Part shown: in pieces, positions 45,857-54,533 of the stretch | How the letters are laid out: each line of letters starts with the position of its first letter | Numbering within the stretch: the first letter of the stretch is position 1 | NCBI RefSeq assembly: GCF_000403785.1 | Contig: NZ_APHJ01000026.1 | Coordinates: forward strand, 1-64,000 | DNA from: Gillisia sp. CAL575 | GTDB lineage: Bacteria > Bacteroidota > Bacteroidia > Flavobacteriales > Flavobacteriaceae | Direction: 5' to 3' | DNA: 64,000 nt | Made by a program: the position numbers and the translations under genes | Notes under the pieces: generated by a model | Database searches by the model: none | The model's input: the letters and a program-made list of their open reading frames with translations, nothing else | Told to the model about the DNA's origin: nothing

Positions 45857-46237
45857 ATGTCAAAATTAAAATTAGTTATTGTTATGGGATTTTTCGCTTC
45901 AATATTTGGTTTAAACGCTCAAAGTACAAAAGAGATTACTGTTTTAGATGCAACAGAATTCAAGCAGAAAATTTCTGAAGGAAAAGTTGCATTAGTAGAT
46001 GTAAGGACTGCAAATGAATTTAATGCGGGAAATATAAAGAAAGCAGTAAATATAGATTTTTTCGATCCTGAATTTATTACCTGTTTTTCAGAGTATGATA
46101 AAGATGAACCTATCTATTTGTATTGTCAAAGTGGTAATAGAAGTGGAAAGGCTTCAAAAAAGCTTGCTGCCTTAGGCTTCACTAAGATCTACGATCTAAA
46201 AGGAGGATATTCTGGTTGGAAGACTACTTCAAAATAA
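45857..46237 (+). CDS. Exported single-domain rhodanese
   Basis: A 126-aa protein with a signal peptide (MSKLKLVIVMGFFASIFGLNAQ) and one rhodanese domain; the active Cys lies in YLYCQSGNRSGKAS near residue 92 with the classic following GNRS loop. ATG 45857 is used because the earlier frame start lies inside the TSUP gene. It follows TSUP by 11 bp and should handle sulfane sulfur in the periplasm. Confidence 0.92.
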   Translation: MSKLKLVIVMGFFASIFGLNAQSTKEITVLDATEFKQKISEGKVALVDVRTANEFNAGNIKKAVNIDFFDPEFITCFSEYDKDEPIYLYCQSGNRSGKASKKLAALGFTKIYDLKGGYSGWKTTSK

Positions 46238-46246
46238 ATTATTTAT

Positions 46247-46870
46247 ATGGATCATATTGAGTCTAAAAAGAAGCATTGGGAAAATATTTATGACACCAAA
46301 AAATTAAATGAAGTTAGTTGGTACCAGCCTGTTCCTGAGAGTTCTTTAAATTTTATCAATTCTGTTGAATTAGCTAAGGATGCTCGAATTATCGATATTG
46401 GAGGAGGAGATAGCTTTTTAGTAGATAATTTAATTAGTCTGGAATATACCAACCTAAGTGTGTTGGATATTTCTTCAAATGCTATAGCCAGAGCAAAGCA
46501 GAGATTAGCTGATAAAGCTGATGAGGTAAAATGGATAGTTTCAGATGTTACCGATTTTAAACCGAGTGGAACTTATGATCTTTGGCATGATCGCGCCGCA
46601 TTTCATTTTTTAACTTCATCAGAAGATATTAAGAAATATTTGAATACAATGGAATCTGCAATATCACCAAATGGCTATTTGATACTTGGAACTTTTTCTG
46701 ATAAAGGTCCTACCAAGTGCAGTGGGATAGAGATCAAACAATATTCTATAAAAGGATTAAAAGCTTCAATTCCAGATACCTTTACATTCATTGAAGGGAA
46801 AAATATAGATCATACAACCCCCTCTGGTAGTATACAGAATTTTACATTTTGTAAATTTAAAAAGAAATAG
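46247..46870 (+). CDS. Class I SAM-dependent methyltransferase
   Basis: A 207-aa soluble methyltransferase. Motif I is IIDIGGGDSFL near residue 46; VLDISSNAI marks the SAM ribose-binding acidic residue; WIVSDVTDF and YDLWHDRAAFHFL follow. Its N-terminus KKHWENIYDTKKLNEVSWYQP resembles TehB/thiopurine-type enzymes that methylate small thiols or metalloids. In this operon with TSUP and rhodanese, methylation of sulfide or another toxic thiol is plausible but unproven. Confidence 0.85.
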   Translation: MDHIESKKKHWENIYDTKKLNEVSWYQPVPESSLNFINSVELAKDARIIDIGGGDSFLVDNLISLEYTNLSVLDISSNAIARAKQRLADKADEVKWIVSDVTDFKPSGTYDLWHDRAAFHFLTSSEDIKKYLNTMESAISPNGYLILGTFSDKGPTKCSGIEIKQYSIKGLKASIPDTFTFIEGKNIDHTTPSGSIQNFTFCKFKKK

Positions 46871-46912
46871 ATAGTAGAATATAATTTAATATTATTACTC
46901 TCCAGAAAAGAT

Positions 46913-46942
46913 AAAAAAGCCTCAATGATTTGAGGCTTTTTT
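46913..46942 (+). terminator. Terminator after TSUP-rhodanese-methyltransferase operon
   Basis: Arms AAAAAAGCCTCA and TGAGGCTTTTTT with a 6-base loop, 42 bp after the methyltransferase stop. Confidence 0.92.
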
Positions 46943-47070
46943 ATATTTATGTATCTAAGAAATTTTTTTAAGCTCATTCTATCTATAGATTATCAACACA
47001 CAAAATTTAATTTTTGAGCATTATAATCTCCCTTAATTTATATCAAACTGAGGGAGATTTTTAATAAAAA

Positions 47071-47499
47071 TTATAGTGCGATATTATAATAACCCTTCTT
47101 CTGAAGCTGAAAATCATAAAGAATGCCATTATCTACAACTTCAACTTGTTCCGGCAGATCGTCTTTTGAAACTTTGAATTTTTTAAGAGAAAAACCACAA
47201 GCTACAATGCTTATATGTTGTTTTTCTGCCTGATGTAAGAAATCGTGCATCAACTCTTTATTTACTAGATCTTCAACTGTTTTTCCGCAAATAATAACTT
47301 GGAAGTCACCATAATTACTACCGTCTTCAGAAGCTAATACTTCCGCAGCTAAAAAGATGGGTTTTAATTGGGCTACTTTTTTTGTTAATACTACGTAGTT
47401 ATTCTTTGAACTGTCATGCTTTTTGTGTTCTAAAGTTTGTGCGTTTAAGGATGTAATCCCTATTAATATAAGGAGTGCACTAGTGAATATGGTTTTCAT
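47071..47499 (-). CDS. Exported DsrE-family protein, second copy
   Basis: A 142-aa protein with a signal peptide (ending SLNAQ) and a DsrE-type fold. Two cysteines are in strand-loop positions, QVIICGKTVEDL (near 72) and ISIVACGFSLKKF (near 102); the second is the typical persulfide site. Its start overlaps the DoxX-type gene by 4 bp, so the pair is coupled. Likely a periplasmic sulfur relay. Confidence 0.85.
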   Translation of the reverse strand: MKTIFTSALLILIGITSLNAQTLEHKKHDSSKNNYVVLTKKVAQLKPIFLAAEVLASEDGSNYGDFQVIICGKTVEDLVNKELMHDFLHQAEKQHISIVACGFSLKKFKVSKDDLPEQVEVVDNGILYDFQLQKKGYYNIAL

Positions 47500-47903
47500 A
47501 AGTTATTTGTTTTTGTTTTATTAAAATCGTTTAAAATAAAGAATAGGAGACCTCCTAAAATGGCAATGTTTTTAAACAAAGGTCCAAGAGTGGTGATTTG
47601 TCCTACTTGAATAGTTAATGTTATAGGGATAAGTACAGCGCAAAGAATTATTGCCGCCCATTTTATTTTGTATCCCAGCAACAGGCTAATACCGGCAATA
47701 AGCATAACAATTCCTGAGGAAATGACCATTAATTTAGGTTCTCCAAAAAAATGTGCCAGGCCTTTAAATCTTGCTTGTTCTATTCGTAGTAGTGTTTTTT
47801 CCAAGTTTAGTAGGTGGCTTAAACTCGCCACTAAAAAAATACCACTGAGCATCACTCTAAATATTACCAAAGAGCGCTTACTTACCAAAATTTCAGTTTT
47901 CAT
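47496..47903 (-). CDS. DoxX-family membrane protein
   Basis: A 135-aa protein with four membrane helices and the DoxX pattern (RVMLSGIFLVASLSHLL near residue 16, IAGISLLLGYKIKWAAIIL in the third helix). DoxX/DoxD proteins include a thiosulfate:quinone oxidoreductase subunit of archaea; bacterial homologues have broad redox roles. Coupling to a DsrE gene and position downstream of a sulfur-regulon promoter support transfer of electrons from sulfur compounds to quinone, as inference. Confidence 0.82.
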   Translation of the reverse strand: MKTEILVSKRSLVIFRVMLSGIFLVASLSHLLNLEKTLLRIEQARFKGLAHFFGEPKLMVISSGIVMLIAGISLLLGYKIKWAAIILCAVLIPITLTIQVGQITTLGPLFKNIAILGGLLFFILNDFNKTKTNNL

Positions 47904-47924
47904 TTTTATAATGTATTTGTTATG

Positions 47925-47954
47925 ATCATTAAAAGTGAATTCACTTATAATGAT
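47925..47954. repeat. 30-bp near-perfect palindrome upstream of doxX
   Basis: Two 15-base arms pair at 14 positions, with the core AAGTGAATTCACTT. It lies between the PPPK gene and doxX. It lacks a GC-rich stem or T run, so it is more likely an operator or message-processing hairpin than a terminator. Confidence 0.5.
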
Positions 47955-47977
47955 AGAAAAAATTATGTAAAACTGAT

Positions 47978-48328
47978 TTAAACTTTTGGTGGAGGGTACT
48001 GATTATTAAAATAATCTGAAGGAATTGTAGATATTTTATAATCTATTTTTTGAAGATACTTTGGCTGAAATAAATTATCCCAATTGGATATTTCTAAATT
48101 ATAAGGTGTAGCACATACATATTGAAACGTATGATTTATATCTGAATTCAGAATAGTAAATTGAGTAGTAGTGTTGGTGGATGGAGGCTTTATTTTTTTA
48201 CAATGCGGATTTATATGAGAAACAAAATTAGTTTCTGTAGCAAATTCAATAAATTTAGCATCTATAGAAATTAGTTTTCCTATAAATACAATTAGTAATA
48301 TAAAACCTATGTAATTTTTGTGTCTCAT
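47978..48328 (-). CDS. 116-aa exported PPPK-tail protein (copy 2)
   Basis: A small secreted protein: MRHKNYIGFILLIVFIGKLISID as signal segment, cysteines in NPHCKK and YVCATPYN, and a terminal YPPPKV. Same length and layout as the protein at 22236-22586. The earlier frame start at 48403 would place the operator and promoter inside the gene, so ATG 48328 is chosen. It is first in a series with doxX and dsrE under a sulfur-regulon dyad. No family name recognised. Confidence 0.72.
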   Translation of the reverse strand: MRHKNYIGFILLIVFIGKLISIDAKFIEFATETNFVSHINPHCKKIKPPSTNTTTQFTILNSDINHTFQYVCATPYNLEISNWDNLFQPKYLQKIDYKISTIPSDYFNNQYPPPKV

Positions 48329-48337
48329 ATATTTTAG

Positions 48338-48382
48338 CAAATATATAATACATGCATAGAAATATATGTGACAAATGTTACA
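48338..48382 (-). promoter_or_regulatory. Sulfur-regulon promoter of PPPK protein copy 2
   Basis: Dyad TGTGACAAATGTTACA at 48367-48382 (one arm mismatch). Minus-strand -7 element TATATTTG (48345 to 48338) is perfect and again 29.5 bp from the dyad centre. The inferred start is about 6 nt from ATG 48328. On the plus strand no -7 element lies at this distance for the nitroreductase. Confidence 0.8.
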
Positions 48383-48404
48383 ATTAAATTTATACCTCAA
48401 CATT

Positions 48405-49103
48405 ATGAGTGCAGCAGTAGAAAAAAATAAATTAATAAACGGATATAAACATAGTCTATATGAAGCTGTCTCAATACCTGAAGAAGAACTTTTGAAGACT
48501 TCAAATCAGTTTTTAGAACATCTAGACAAAAGACGTTCGGTAAGGGAATTTTCAGATAAAGAGGTTTCAAAAGAAGCTATAGAAAATATAATAAAATCTG
48601 CATCTACAGCTCCGTCTGGCGCTCATAAGCAGCCATGGACTTTTTGTGCTATTTCAAATTCAGAATTAAAATCTAAAATAAGAGAGGCTGCAGAAGTTGA
48701 GGAGTTGGAAAATTATTCTGGGAGAATGAGTGAAAGCTGGCTTAGAGATTTAGCTCCATTAGGAACAACCATGGAAAAGCCATTTTTAGAAGAAGCTCCT
48801 TGGTTGATTGTGATTTTTAAAAAGGTTTACGAATTTGATGAAACTGGTGCAAAACATAATAATTATTATGTAAATGAGTCTGTGGGAATTGCATGTGGAA
48901 TGCTTATAACTGCAATTCATAATGCAGGCTTAGTTACACTAACGCATACTCCTAGTCCAATGAATTTTCTTACTAAAGTTCTGGGTCGACCTGCTAATGA
49001 GCGTCCTTATTTATTAATGCCTGTAGGGTATGCAAAAAATCCGGCTTATGTTCCAGATATCCAGCGAAAGGAACTTGATAAAATATCTCAATTTTACGAA
49101 TAA
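48405..49103 (+). CDS. Nitroreductase-family flavoprotein (iodotyrosine-deiodinase-like)
   Basis: A 232-aa FMN-dependent protein. Signatures are RRSVREFSDKEV near residue 43, STAPSGAHKQPW near 65 (FMN phosphate and substrate side), and GMLITAIHNAGLVTLTHTPSPMNFL near 165, the last being typical of the iodotyrosine deiodinase/BluB branch. Reaction in bacteria unknown, probably reductive dehalogenation or nitroreduction. ATG 48405 is used; the upstream in-frame ATG at 48375 lies inside the operator dyad. Divergent from the PPPK gene, so it may respond to the same site. Confidence 0.87.
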   Translation: MSAAVEKNKLINGYKHSLYEAVSIPEEELLKTSNQFLEHLDKRRSVREFSDKEVSKEAIENIIKSASTAPSGAHKQPWTFCAISNSELKSKIREAAEVEELENYSGRMSESWLRDLAPLGTTMEKPFLEEAPWLIVIFKKVYEFDETGAKHNNYYVNESVGIACGMLITAIHNAGLVTLTHTPSPMNFLTKVLGRPANERPYLLMPVGYAKNPAYVPDIQRKELDKISQFYE

Positions 49104-49177
49104 TCCATAGAAACTGATTACCTAAGAAAAACCGCTTCCAATTTTATAAATGCTTCTCGATAATTGATAATTAGAAG

Positions 49178-49222
49178 TGTAACATATGTTACTTCCTTAA
49201 CGCATACAAATGTTTATTTTTG
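49178..49222 (+). promoter_or_regulatory. Sulfur-regulon promoter of persulfide dioxygenase-rhodanese gene
   Basis: Dyad TGTAACATATGTTACT at 49178-49193 and perfect -7 element TATTTTTG at 49215-49222, first base 29.5 bp from the dyad centre. Inferred start near 49226, giving a leader of about 100 nt before ATG 49328 with no recognised structure. Confidence 0.82.
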
Positions 49223-49327
49223 CAGTGTAAACCTAAAAAAGGTTGGAAAAGTATTTAAAAAACATAAAAGAATCATTCTCAGATATTCTAATTATCTGGT
49301 ATAAGAAATAATAAAAAAACGTAGAAG

Positions 49328-50662
49328 ATGAAAGTAAAACAATTTAACGATGCCCCTTTGGCACATTATTCCTACGCAATTGTAAGTAACGGTAAAATGG
49401 CTTTGGTAGATCCTAGTAGAGATCCAATGCCTTACTACAAGTATGCTGAACAAGAAAACGCAGAAATCGTTGCGGTATTTGAATCACACCCTCACGCAGA
49501 TTTTGTTAGTAGTCATTTACAGATAAGTCAGGAAACTGGAGCTGATATTTATGTGAGTAAATTATTAGGTGCAGATTATAAGCACAAGGCATTTGATGAT
49601 GGTGACTCTTTGAAATTGGGAGATATTACTTTTAAAGCCATAAATACTCCTGGACATTCTCCAGATAGTATCACTATAGTTGCTGAAGAAGGAGAGGAAA
49701 CCATTTTATTTACTGGAGATACTTTGTTTATTGGAGATGTTGGGAGACCAGACCTTCGTGAAACTGTTGGAAATATGACTGCTAAGCGAGTAGAACTTGC
49801 TAAAGATATGTATCATACCATTCAGAATAAATACGATGCACTACCAGATGATGCAATTGTATACCCGGCTCACGGTGCAGGATCTTTATGTGGAAAGAAT
49901 ATGAGTACAGATTCTTCTAGTACTTTAGGAAACGAACGTCGAGGAAACTGGGCTTTCCAAAAGCAAACGGAGGAAGAATTTCTTGCTGAAATATTAAAAG
50001 ATCAACCCTTTATTCCTTCTTATTTTGGTTTCAACGTAGATATCAATAAAAAAGGAGCTGAAAACGTAAATAAAGCCAAAGGAATAGATCTTAGATTGAA
50101 TGTGAATGAATTAGATTCTAGCATCATTAAAGTTGATGTAAGGAACGAAGAAGTTTATAAAAAATCACATCTTTTTAATAGCATTAATATTATGGCAAGT
50201 ACTCCAACTCAAAAATTTGAGACTTGGTTAGGAGCTATAATAGAGCCAAATGAAGCTTTCTATATTGTTGTAGATAGTGTAGAAGACATAGAAGAAATTT
50301 TAAGCAGAGTGGTTAAGATTGGTTACGAAAAGCAGCTGATGGCTTTTGTTACATTATCTAATGATATTTTAAATGCTTCAGATGAATTAGATCTGGTGGA
50401 TTTCAAAAAAAATATAGATAAATATACTATAGTAGATATTAGAAACGAAGGAGAAATTGCTGAAGGTAAGATATTCGAAAAAGCGATTGGTTCTCCTTTA
50501 AATGAGTTGAGAGATAATTTGAATGAAATTCCAACAGATAAGCCAATAGTGGTTCATTGTGCTGGAGGATATCGTTCTGCAGCGGGGAGTAGTATTCTTG
50601 AGAATAAGTTTAAAAACACTAAGGTTTATGATTTAAGTGATGCTATAAACGATTTCAACTAA
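49328..50662 (+). CDS. Persulfide dioxygenase-rhodanese fusion (CstB-like)
   Basis: A 444-aa protein, the length of S. aureus CstB. Residues 1-240 are a metallo-beta-lactamase-fold persulfide dioxygenase: ESHPHADFVSSHL (mono-iron site; Phe replaces the last His of HxHxDH), NTPGHSPDS, FTGDTLFIGDVGRPDL, PAHGAGSLCG. A middle rhodanese-like domain (about 255-350) lacks a catalytic Cys (VVDSVEDI at the loop), and a C-terminal rhodanese (about 355-444) has the active Cys in VVHCAGGYRSAAG. It oxidises persulfides to sulfite or, with rhodanese action, thiosulfate. Single-gene transcript with its own sulfur-regulon promoter and terminator. Confidence 0.93.
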   Translation: MKVKQFNDAPLAHYSYAIVSNGKMALVDPSRDPMPYYKYAEQENAEIVAVFESHPHADFVSSHLQISQETGADIYVSKLLGADYKHKAFDDGDSLKLGDITFKAINTPGHSPDSITIVAEEGEETILFTGDTLFIGDVGRPDLRETVGNMTAKRVELAKDMYHTIQNKYDALPDDAIVYPAHGAGSLCGKNMSTDSSSTLGNERRGNWAFQKQTEEEFLAEILKDQPFIPSYFGFNVDINKKGAENVNKAKGIDLRLNVNELDSSIIKVDVRNEEVYKKSHLFNSINIMASTPTQKFETWLGAIIEPNEAFYIVVDSVEDIEEILSRVVKIGYEKQLMAFVTLSNDILNASDELDLVDFKKNIDKYTIVDIRNEGEIAEGKIFEKAIGSPLNELRDNLNEIPTDKPIVVHCAGGYRSAAGSSILENKFKNTKVYDLSDAINDFN

Positions 50663-50721
50663 ATAATAATAGGACGAGAGAAAAAGCTTTCTTTAACATT
50701 TTCTACCCCAACTAGAAATTT

Positions 50722-50757
50722 AAAAACCTTTAAAGTGTAACAACTTTAAGGGTTTTT
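50722..50757 (+). terminator. Terminator after persulfide dioxygenase gene
   Basis: Two 15-base arms (AAAAACCTTTAAAGT and its near-complement) with a 6-base loop ending in GGGTTTTT, about 60 bp after the stop codon. Confidence 0.8.
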
Positions 50758-50861
50758 CGTTTTTTGTAGGTGCCAATTTCGTTGCGGAATTATTAAATTT
50801 TCCTTTGACATTTTTCTATATTTACAACCTTCAAAGGATTTTGGCATTCAAACTATGAATA

Positions 50862-51347
50862 ATGGATAAAAAATATAAAGTAAAGGTGAACGGTTCCTAT
50901 GAACATCAATTCACCGATAAGGATATTAACTCACTCGATACCCAAGAAGTTTCACCTTCTAAAATTCACGTGTTAAAGGATAGCTCCTCCTTTAAAGCTG
51001 AAATTATAAAATCAGATTTTCTTAAAAAGACTTATTCTGTAAAGATCAATGCAAACGTGTATGATGTGGAGATCTCTAATGAATTGGATCTTTTGATTGA
51101 AGAAATGGGTCTAACTATAGTTTCCTCTAAAGTTGTGAATGATATAAAAGCTCCAATGCCTGGATTAATTCTGGATGTTTTAGTGGAGCAAGGAGCCAGC
51201 GTTAAAGAAGGTGACTATTTAGTTGTGCTTGAAGCAATGAAAATGGAAAATACACTTACTGCGCCTAGAGATGGTGTAGTGAAGGCTATTTCAGTTAAAA
51301 ATGGCCAAACAGTAGATAAGAATCAGCTTCTTATTGAAATGGAGTAG
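50862..51347 (+). CDS. Biotin carboxyl carrier subunit of acyl-CoA carboxylase
   Basis: A 161-aa protein whose last 75 residues are a biotinyl domain: IKAPMPGLILDVLVEQG and EAMKMEN, in which Lys127 would be biotinylated. The N-terminal half is a divergent linker. First gene of a three-gene operon with biotin carboxylase and carboxyltransferase subunits, so it carries CO2 between them. Confidence 0.93.
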   Translation: MDKKYKVKVNGSYEHQFTDKDINSLDTQEVSPSKIHVLKDSSSFKAEIIKSDFLKKTYSVKINANVYDVEISNELDLLIEEMGLTIVSSKVVNDIKAPMPGLILDVLVEQGASVKEGDYLVVLEAMKMENTLTAPRDGVVKAISVKNGQTVDKNQLLIEME

Positions 51348-51410
51348 AACAAGTCCTTCGGGTTTTCTTCCGAAGATTTCAAAATATAATAGAATATAAT
51401 TCTAGATTAA

Positions 51411-52853
51411 ATGAAAAAGATATTAGTTGCCAATCGTGGGGAGATCGCATTACGAGTAATGAAGACCGCGAGAAAAATGGGCATTAAAACAGTTGCTGTT
51501 TTTTCTAAAGCAGATAGAAACGCACCACATGTGAAGTTTGCAGATGAGGCGGTTTGTATTGGTGAAGCGCCATCTAATCAATCTTATTTATTGGGTAGCA
51601 AGATCATTCAAGTGGCAAAAGAACACGATGTAGATGCAATTCATCCAGGATACGGATTTTTAAGTGAGAATGCAGATTTTGCCGAGGAAGCAGAAAAGAA
51701 TGGGATCACATTTATTGGACCTGGTTCTAAAGCAATTCGAGTAATGGGAAGTAAGCTTGCAGCTAAAGATGCGGTTAAAGCTTATGATATCCCAATGGTG
51801 CCGGGAATAGATGAAGCCATTACAGATGTAGAGAAGGCAAAAGCAATTGCCAAAGACATAGGATTTCCAATTCTAATAAAAGCTTCTGCCGGCGGTGGAG
51901 GTAAAGGAATGCGAGTGGTAGAAAAGGAATCTGAATTAGGAGATCAAATGAAACGAGCGATCAGTGAAGCAGAATCTGCTTTTGGAGATGGTTCGGTTTT
52001 TATTGAGAAATATGTAGGTTCTCCAAGGCATATTGAAATTCAGGTTTTAGCAGATACGCATGGAAATTTTGTTCACCTTTTTGAGCGGGAATGTAGTATT
52101 CAAAGACGTCACCAAAAAGTTGTAGAGGAAGCTCCTTCAGTGGTTCTAGATGAAAAGCTTCGAAAAGAAATGGGAGCAGCAGCAATTAAAGTTGCACAAG
52201 CTTGTGATTATGTTGGTGTTGGGACTGTAGAATTCTTGATGGACGAACAGAAAAAATTCTATTTCCTAGAAATGAATACCCGTTTACAAGTAGAACATCC
52301 AGTAACAGAATTTATTACGGGAATAGATTTAGTTGAACAACAAATTAAAGTTGCCAGAGGCGAGAAATTAGCGTTTGGTCAAGAAGACTTAAAGATCAAG
52401 GGACACGCATTAGAATTACGTGTGTATGCAGAAGATCCTATGGAAGATTTTATGCCTAGTGTAGGGACCTTAGAACGTTATAGAACCCCAAGTGGCGAAG
52501 GTATAAGAATGGACGATGGTTTTGAAGAGGGAATGGAAGTGCCTATTTATTACGACCCGATGTTGGCAAAATTGATCACTTATGGAAAGACCAGGGAAGA
52601 AGCCATTCAATTAATGATCGCTGCAATAGATTCTTATGAAATTATAGGTGTAAAAACCACCCTTCCTTTCGGGAAATTTGTGTGTGAACATGAAGCCTTC
52701 CGTAGTGGAAATTTTGACACTCATTTTGTGAAGAATTATTACTCTGCAGAAAAACTAGCTTCAAAGATCGAAGAAGAGGCAGAATTAGCTGGGATTATTG
52801 CAATAAAGCAATATTTAAAAGATCAGGAAATAACAAGATTACCGCATAATTAA
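51411..52853 (+). CDS. Biotin carboxylase subunit of acyl-CoA (propionyl-CoA-type) carboxylase
   Basis: A 480-aa ATP-grasp biotin carboxylase. Landmarks: KILVANRGEIALRV at the start, HPGYGFLSENADFA near 82, the ATP loop KASAGGGGKGMR near 160, FIEKYVGSPRHIEIQVL near 195, and EMNTRLQVEHPVTE near 287. It carboxylates biotin with bicarbonate and ATP. The gene lies between the carrier and carboxyltransferase genes. Confidence 0.94.
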   Translation: MKKILVANRGEIALRVMKTARKMGIKTVAVFSKADRNAPHVKFADEAVCIGEAPSNQSYLLGSKIIQVAKEHDVDAIHPGYGFLSENADFAEEAEKNGITFIGPGSKAIRVMGSKLAAKDAVKAYDIPMVPGIDEAITDVEKAKAIAKDIGFPILIKASAGGGGKGMRVVEKESELGDQMKRAISEAESAFGDGSVFIEKYVGSPRHIEIQVLADTHGNFVHLFERECSIQRRHQKVVEEAPSVVLDEKLRKEMGAAAIKVAQACDYVGVGTVEFLMDEQKKFYFLEMNTRLQVEHPVTEFITGIDLVEQQIKVARGEKLAFGQEDLKIKGHALELRVYAEDPMEDFMPSVGTLERYRTPSGEGIRMDDGFEEGMEVPIYYDPMLAKLITYGKTREEAIQLMIAAIDSYEIIGVKTTLPFGKFVCEHEAFRSGNFDTHFVKNYYSAEKLASKIEEEAELAGIIAIKQYLKDQEITRLPHN

Positions 52854-52860
52854 TGAGAAG

Positions 52861-52930
52861 GCACCCTAAACTTGATTCAGGGTCTCTTTTAAACCTGCAG
52901 AGATGCTGAAACAAGTTCAGCATGACGGAA
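52861..52930. repeat. Intergenic repeat pair with CTGAA-ACAAG-TTCAG motifs
   Basis: Two short imperfect hairpins, CACCCTAAACTTGATTCAGGGT near 52862 (22 bases, arms ACCCT/AGGGT) and GATGCTGAAACAAGTTCAGC near 52901. The core CTGAAnCAAGTTCAG resembles a dispersed intergenic repeat I associate with flavobacterial genomes. It lies between two genes of one operon. Confidence 0.5.
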
Positions 52931-52972
52931 ATTTGAATAAAACTAGTTTAAAAGAAAAATCATAACAAAATT

Positions 52973-54514
52973 ATGAGCAAGAATATAGAAATTTTAAATA
53001 ATAAGATTGCTGAAGCTCATTTGGGTGGAGGTGAAAAACGTATTGCTAAGCAGCACGAAAAAAAGAAACTTACCGCTCGTGAGCGTGTGAATTATTTTTT
53101 AGATGAAGGCTCTTTTGAAGAGATTGGGATCTTGGTAACCCACAGAACTACAGATTTTGGAATGGAGAAGCAGCAATTCTATGGAGATGGAGTTGTAACA
53201 GGATATGGAACAGTGAACGGAAGATTGGTTTATGTATTTGCTCAAGATTTTACAGTTTTTGGAGGAGCGCTTTCTGAAACACATGCCGAAAAGATATGTA
53301 AGGTTATGGATCATGCCATGAAAGTGGGTGCTCCTATAATTGGATTAAATGATTCTGGTGGTGCTAGAATTCAAGAAGGAGTTCGTTCTCTAGGCGGATA
53401 TGCAGATATTTTCTACCGAAATGTACAAGCTTCTGGAGTGATTCCGCAGATCTCGGCTATTATGGGACCTTGTGCTGGTGGAGCAGTATATTCTCCAGCA
53501 ATGACAGATTTTACTGTTATGGTTGAAGGGAGTAGTTATATGTTTGTTACTGGCCCAAACGTGGTGAAAACTGTAACCAATGAAGAAGTAACCTCAGAAG
53601 AATTAGGAGGGGCAAGTACTCATTCTACCAAGTCTGGTGTAACGCATTTAACTTCGAATAATGATATTGCTTGTTTGGAAGATATCAAGCATTTATTGAG
53701 TTATTTACCGCAGAACAATAAGGAAACCACTACTAAGTTGCCTTATGAATTAACAGATGAAATAAGAGAGGTTCTGGATGATATGATTCCAGATAGTTCT
53801 AATAAACCTTATGATATGCATGAGGTGATCAAAGGAATTATAGATGAAGATTCTTTCTTTGAAATTCATAAAGATTATGCAGATAATATTATTGTTGGTT
53901 TTGCAAGATTAGGCGGTAGAAGTATTGGGATTGTAGCAAACCAACCTATGAGTTTGGCTGGAGTTTTAGATGTAGATTCTTCTAAAAAAGCAGCTAGATT
54001 CACAAGATTCTGTGATTGTTTTAATATTCCTCTTTTAGTATTGGTAGATGTTCCAGGATTCTTACCTGGTACAGATCAAGAATGGAACGGGATCATCTTG
54101 CATGGTGCAAAGCTTTTATACGCATTAAGTGAAGCAACGGTGCCTAGAGTAACAGTGATCACTAGAAAGGCCTATGGAGGCGCTTATGATGTTATGAATT
54201 CTAAACATATTGGAGCCGATCTAAACTTTGCTTGGCCTACAGCAGAAATTGCCGTGATGGGAGCAAAGGGAGCTAGTGAGATTATCTTCAGAAAAGAGAT
54301 TCAAGAATCTGAGAATCCAGAGTTGATCCTTTCTGAAAAAGAAGCTGAATACGCAGAGAAATTTGCTAATCCATTTGAAGCAGCTAAACGCGGATTTATA
54401 GATGAGGTGATCATGCCGAGAGATACAAGAAAGAAATTACTAAAAGCCTTTAGTATGTTAGAAAATAAGAGTGTGCATAGAATTGATAGAAAGCACGGGA
54501 ATATTCCTCTATAA
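52973..54514 (+). CDS. Carboxyltransferase (beta) subunit of acyl-CoA (propionyl-CoA-type) carboxylase
   Basis: A 513-aa crotonase-fold carboxyltransferase: [21 protein letters not shown] at the start, [13 protein letters not shown] and [14 protein letters not shown] in the N-half (acyl-CoA site), and [14 protein letters not shown] plus [14 protein letters not shown] in the C-half (carboxybiotin site). Acts with the two upstream proteins, converting propionyl-CoA or a related acyl-CoA; acetyl-CoA cannot be excluded. A strong terminator follows. Confidence 0.94.
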   Translation: MSKNIEILNNKIAEAHLGGGEKRIAKQHEKKKLTARERVNYFLDEGSFEEIGILVTHRTTDFGMEKQQFYGDGVVTGYGTVNGRLVYVFAQDFTVFGGALSETHAEKICKVMDHAMKVGAPIIGLNDSGGARIQEGVRSLGGYADIFYRNVQASGVIPQISAIMGPCAGGAVYSPAMTDFTVMVEGSSYMFVTGPNVVKTVTNEEVTSEELGGASTHSTKSGVTHLTSNNDIACLEDIKHLLSYLPQNNKETTTKLPYELTDEIREVLDDMIPDSSNKPYDMHEVIKGIIDEDSFFEIHKDYADNIIVGFARLGGRSIGIVANQPMSLAGVLDVDSSKKAARFTRFCDCFNIPLLVLVDVPGFLPGTDQEWNGIILHGAKLLYALSEATVPRVTVITRKAYGGAYDVMNSKHIGADLNFAWPTAEIAVMGAKGASEIIFRKEIQESENPELILSEKEAEYAEKFANPFEAAKRGFIDEVIMPRDTRKKLLKAFSMLENKSVHRIDRKHGNIPL

Positions 54515-54533
54515 AATTAATCACAAGTTGATG

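Noticed and set aside
48375-48404. Upstream ATG for the nitroreductase
   Set aside because: It lies inside the regulatory dyad and the extra residues do not resemble the family start.
50734-50744. AGTGTAACAAC resembling half of the sulfur-regulon dyad
   Set aside because: It forms the loop and arm of the terminator after the persulfide dioxygenase gene and has no GTTAC partner.
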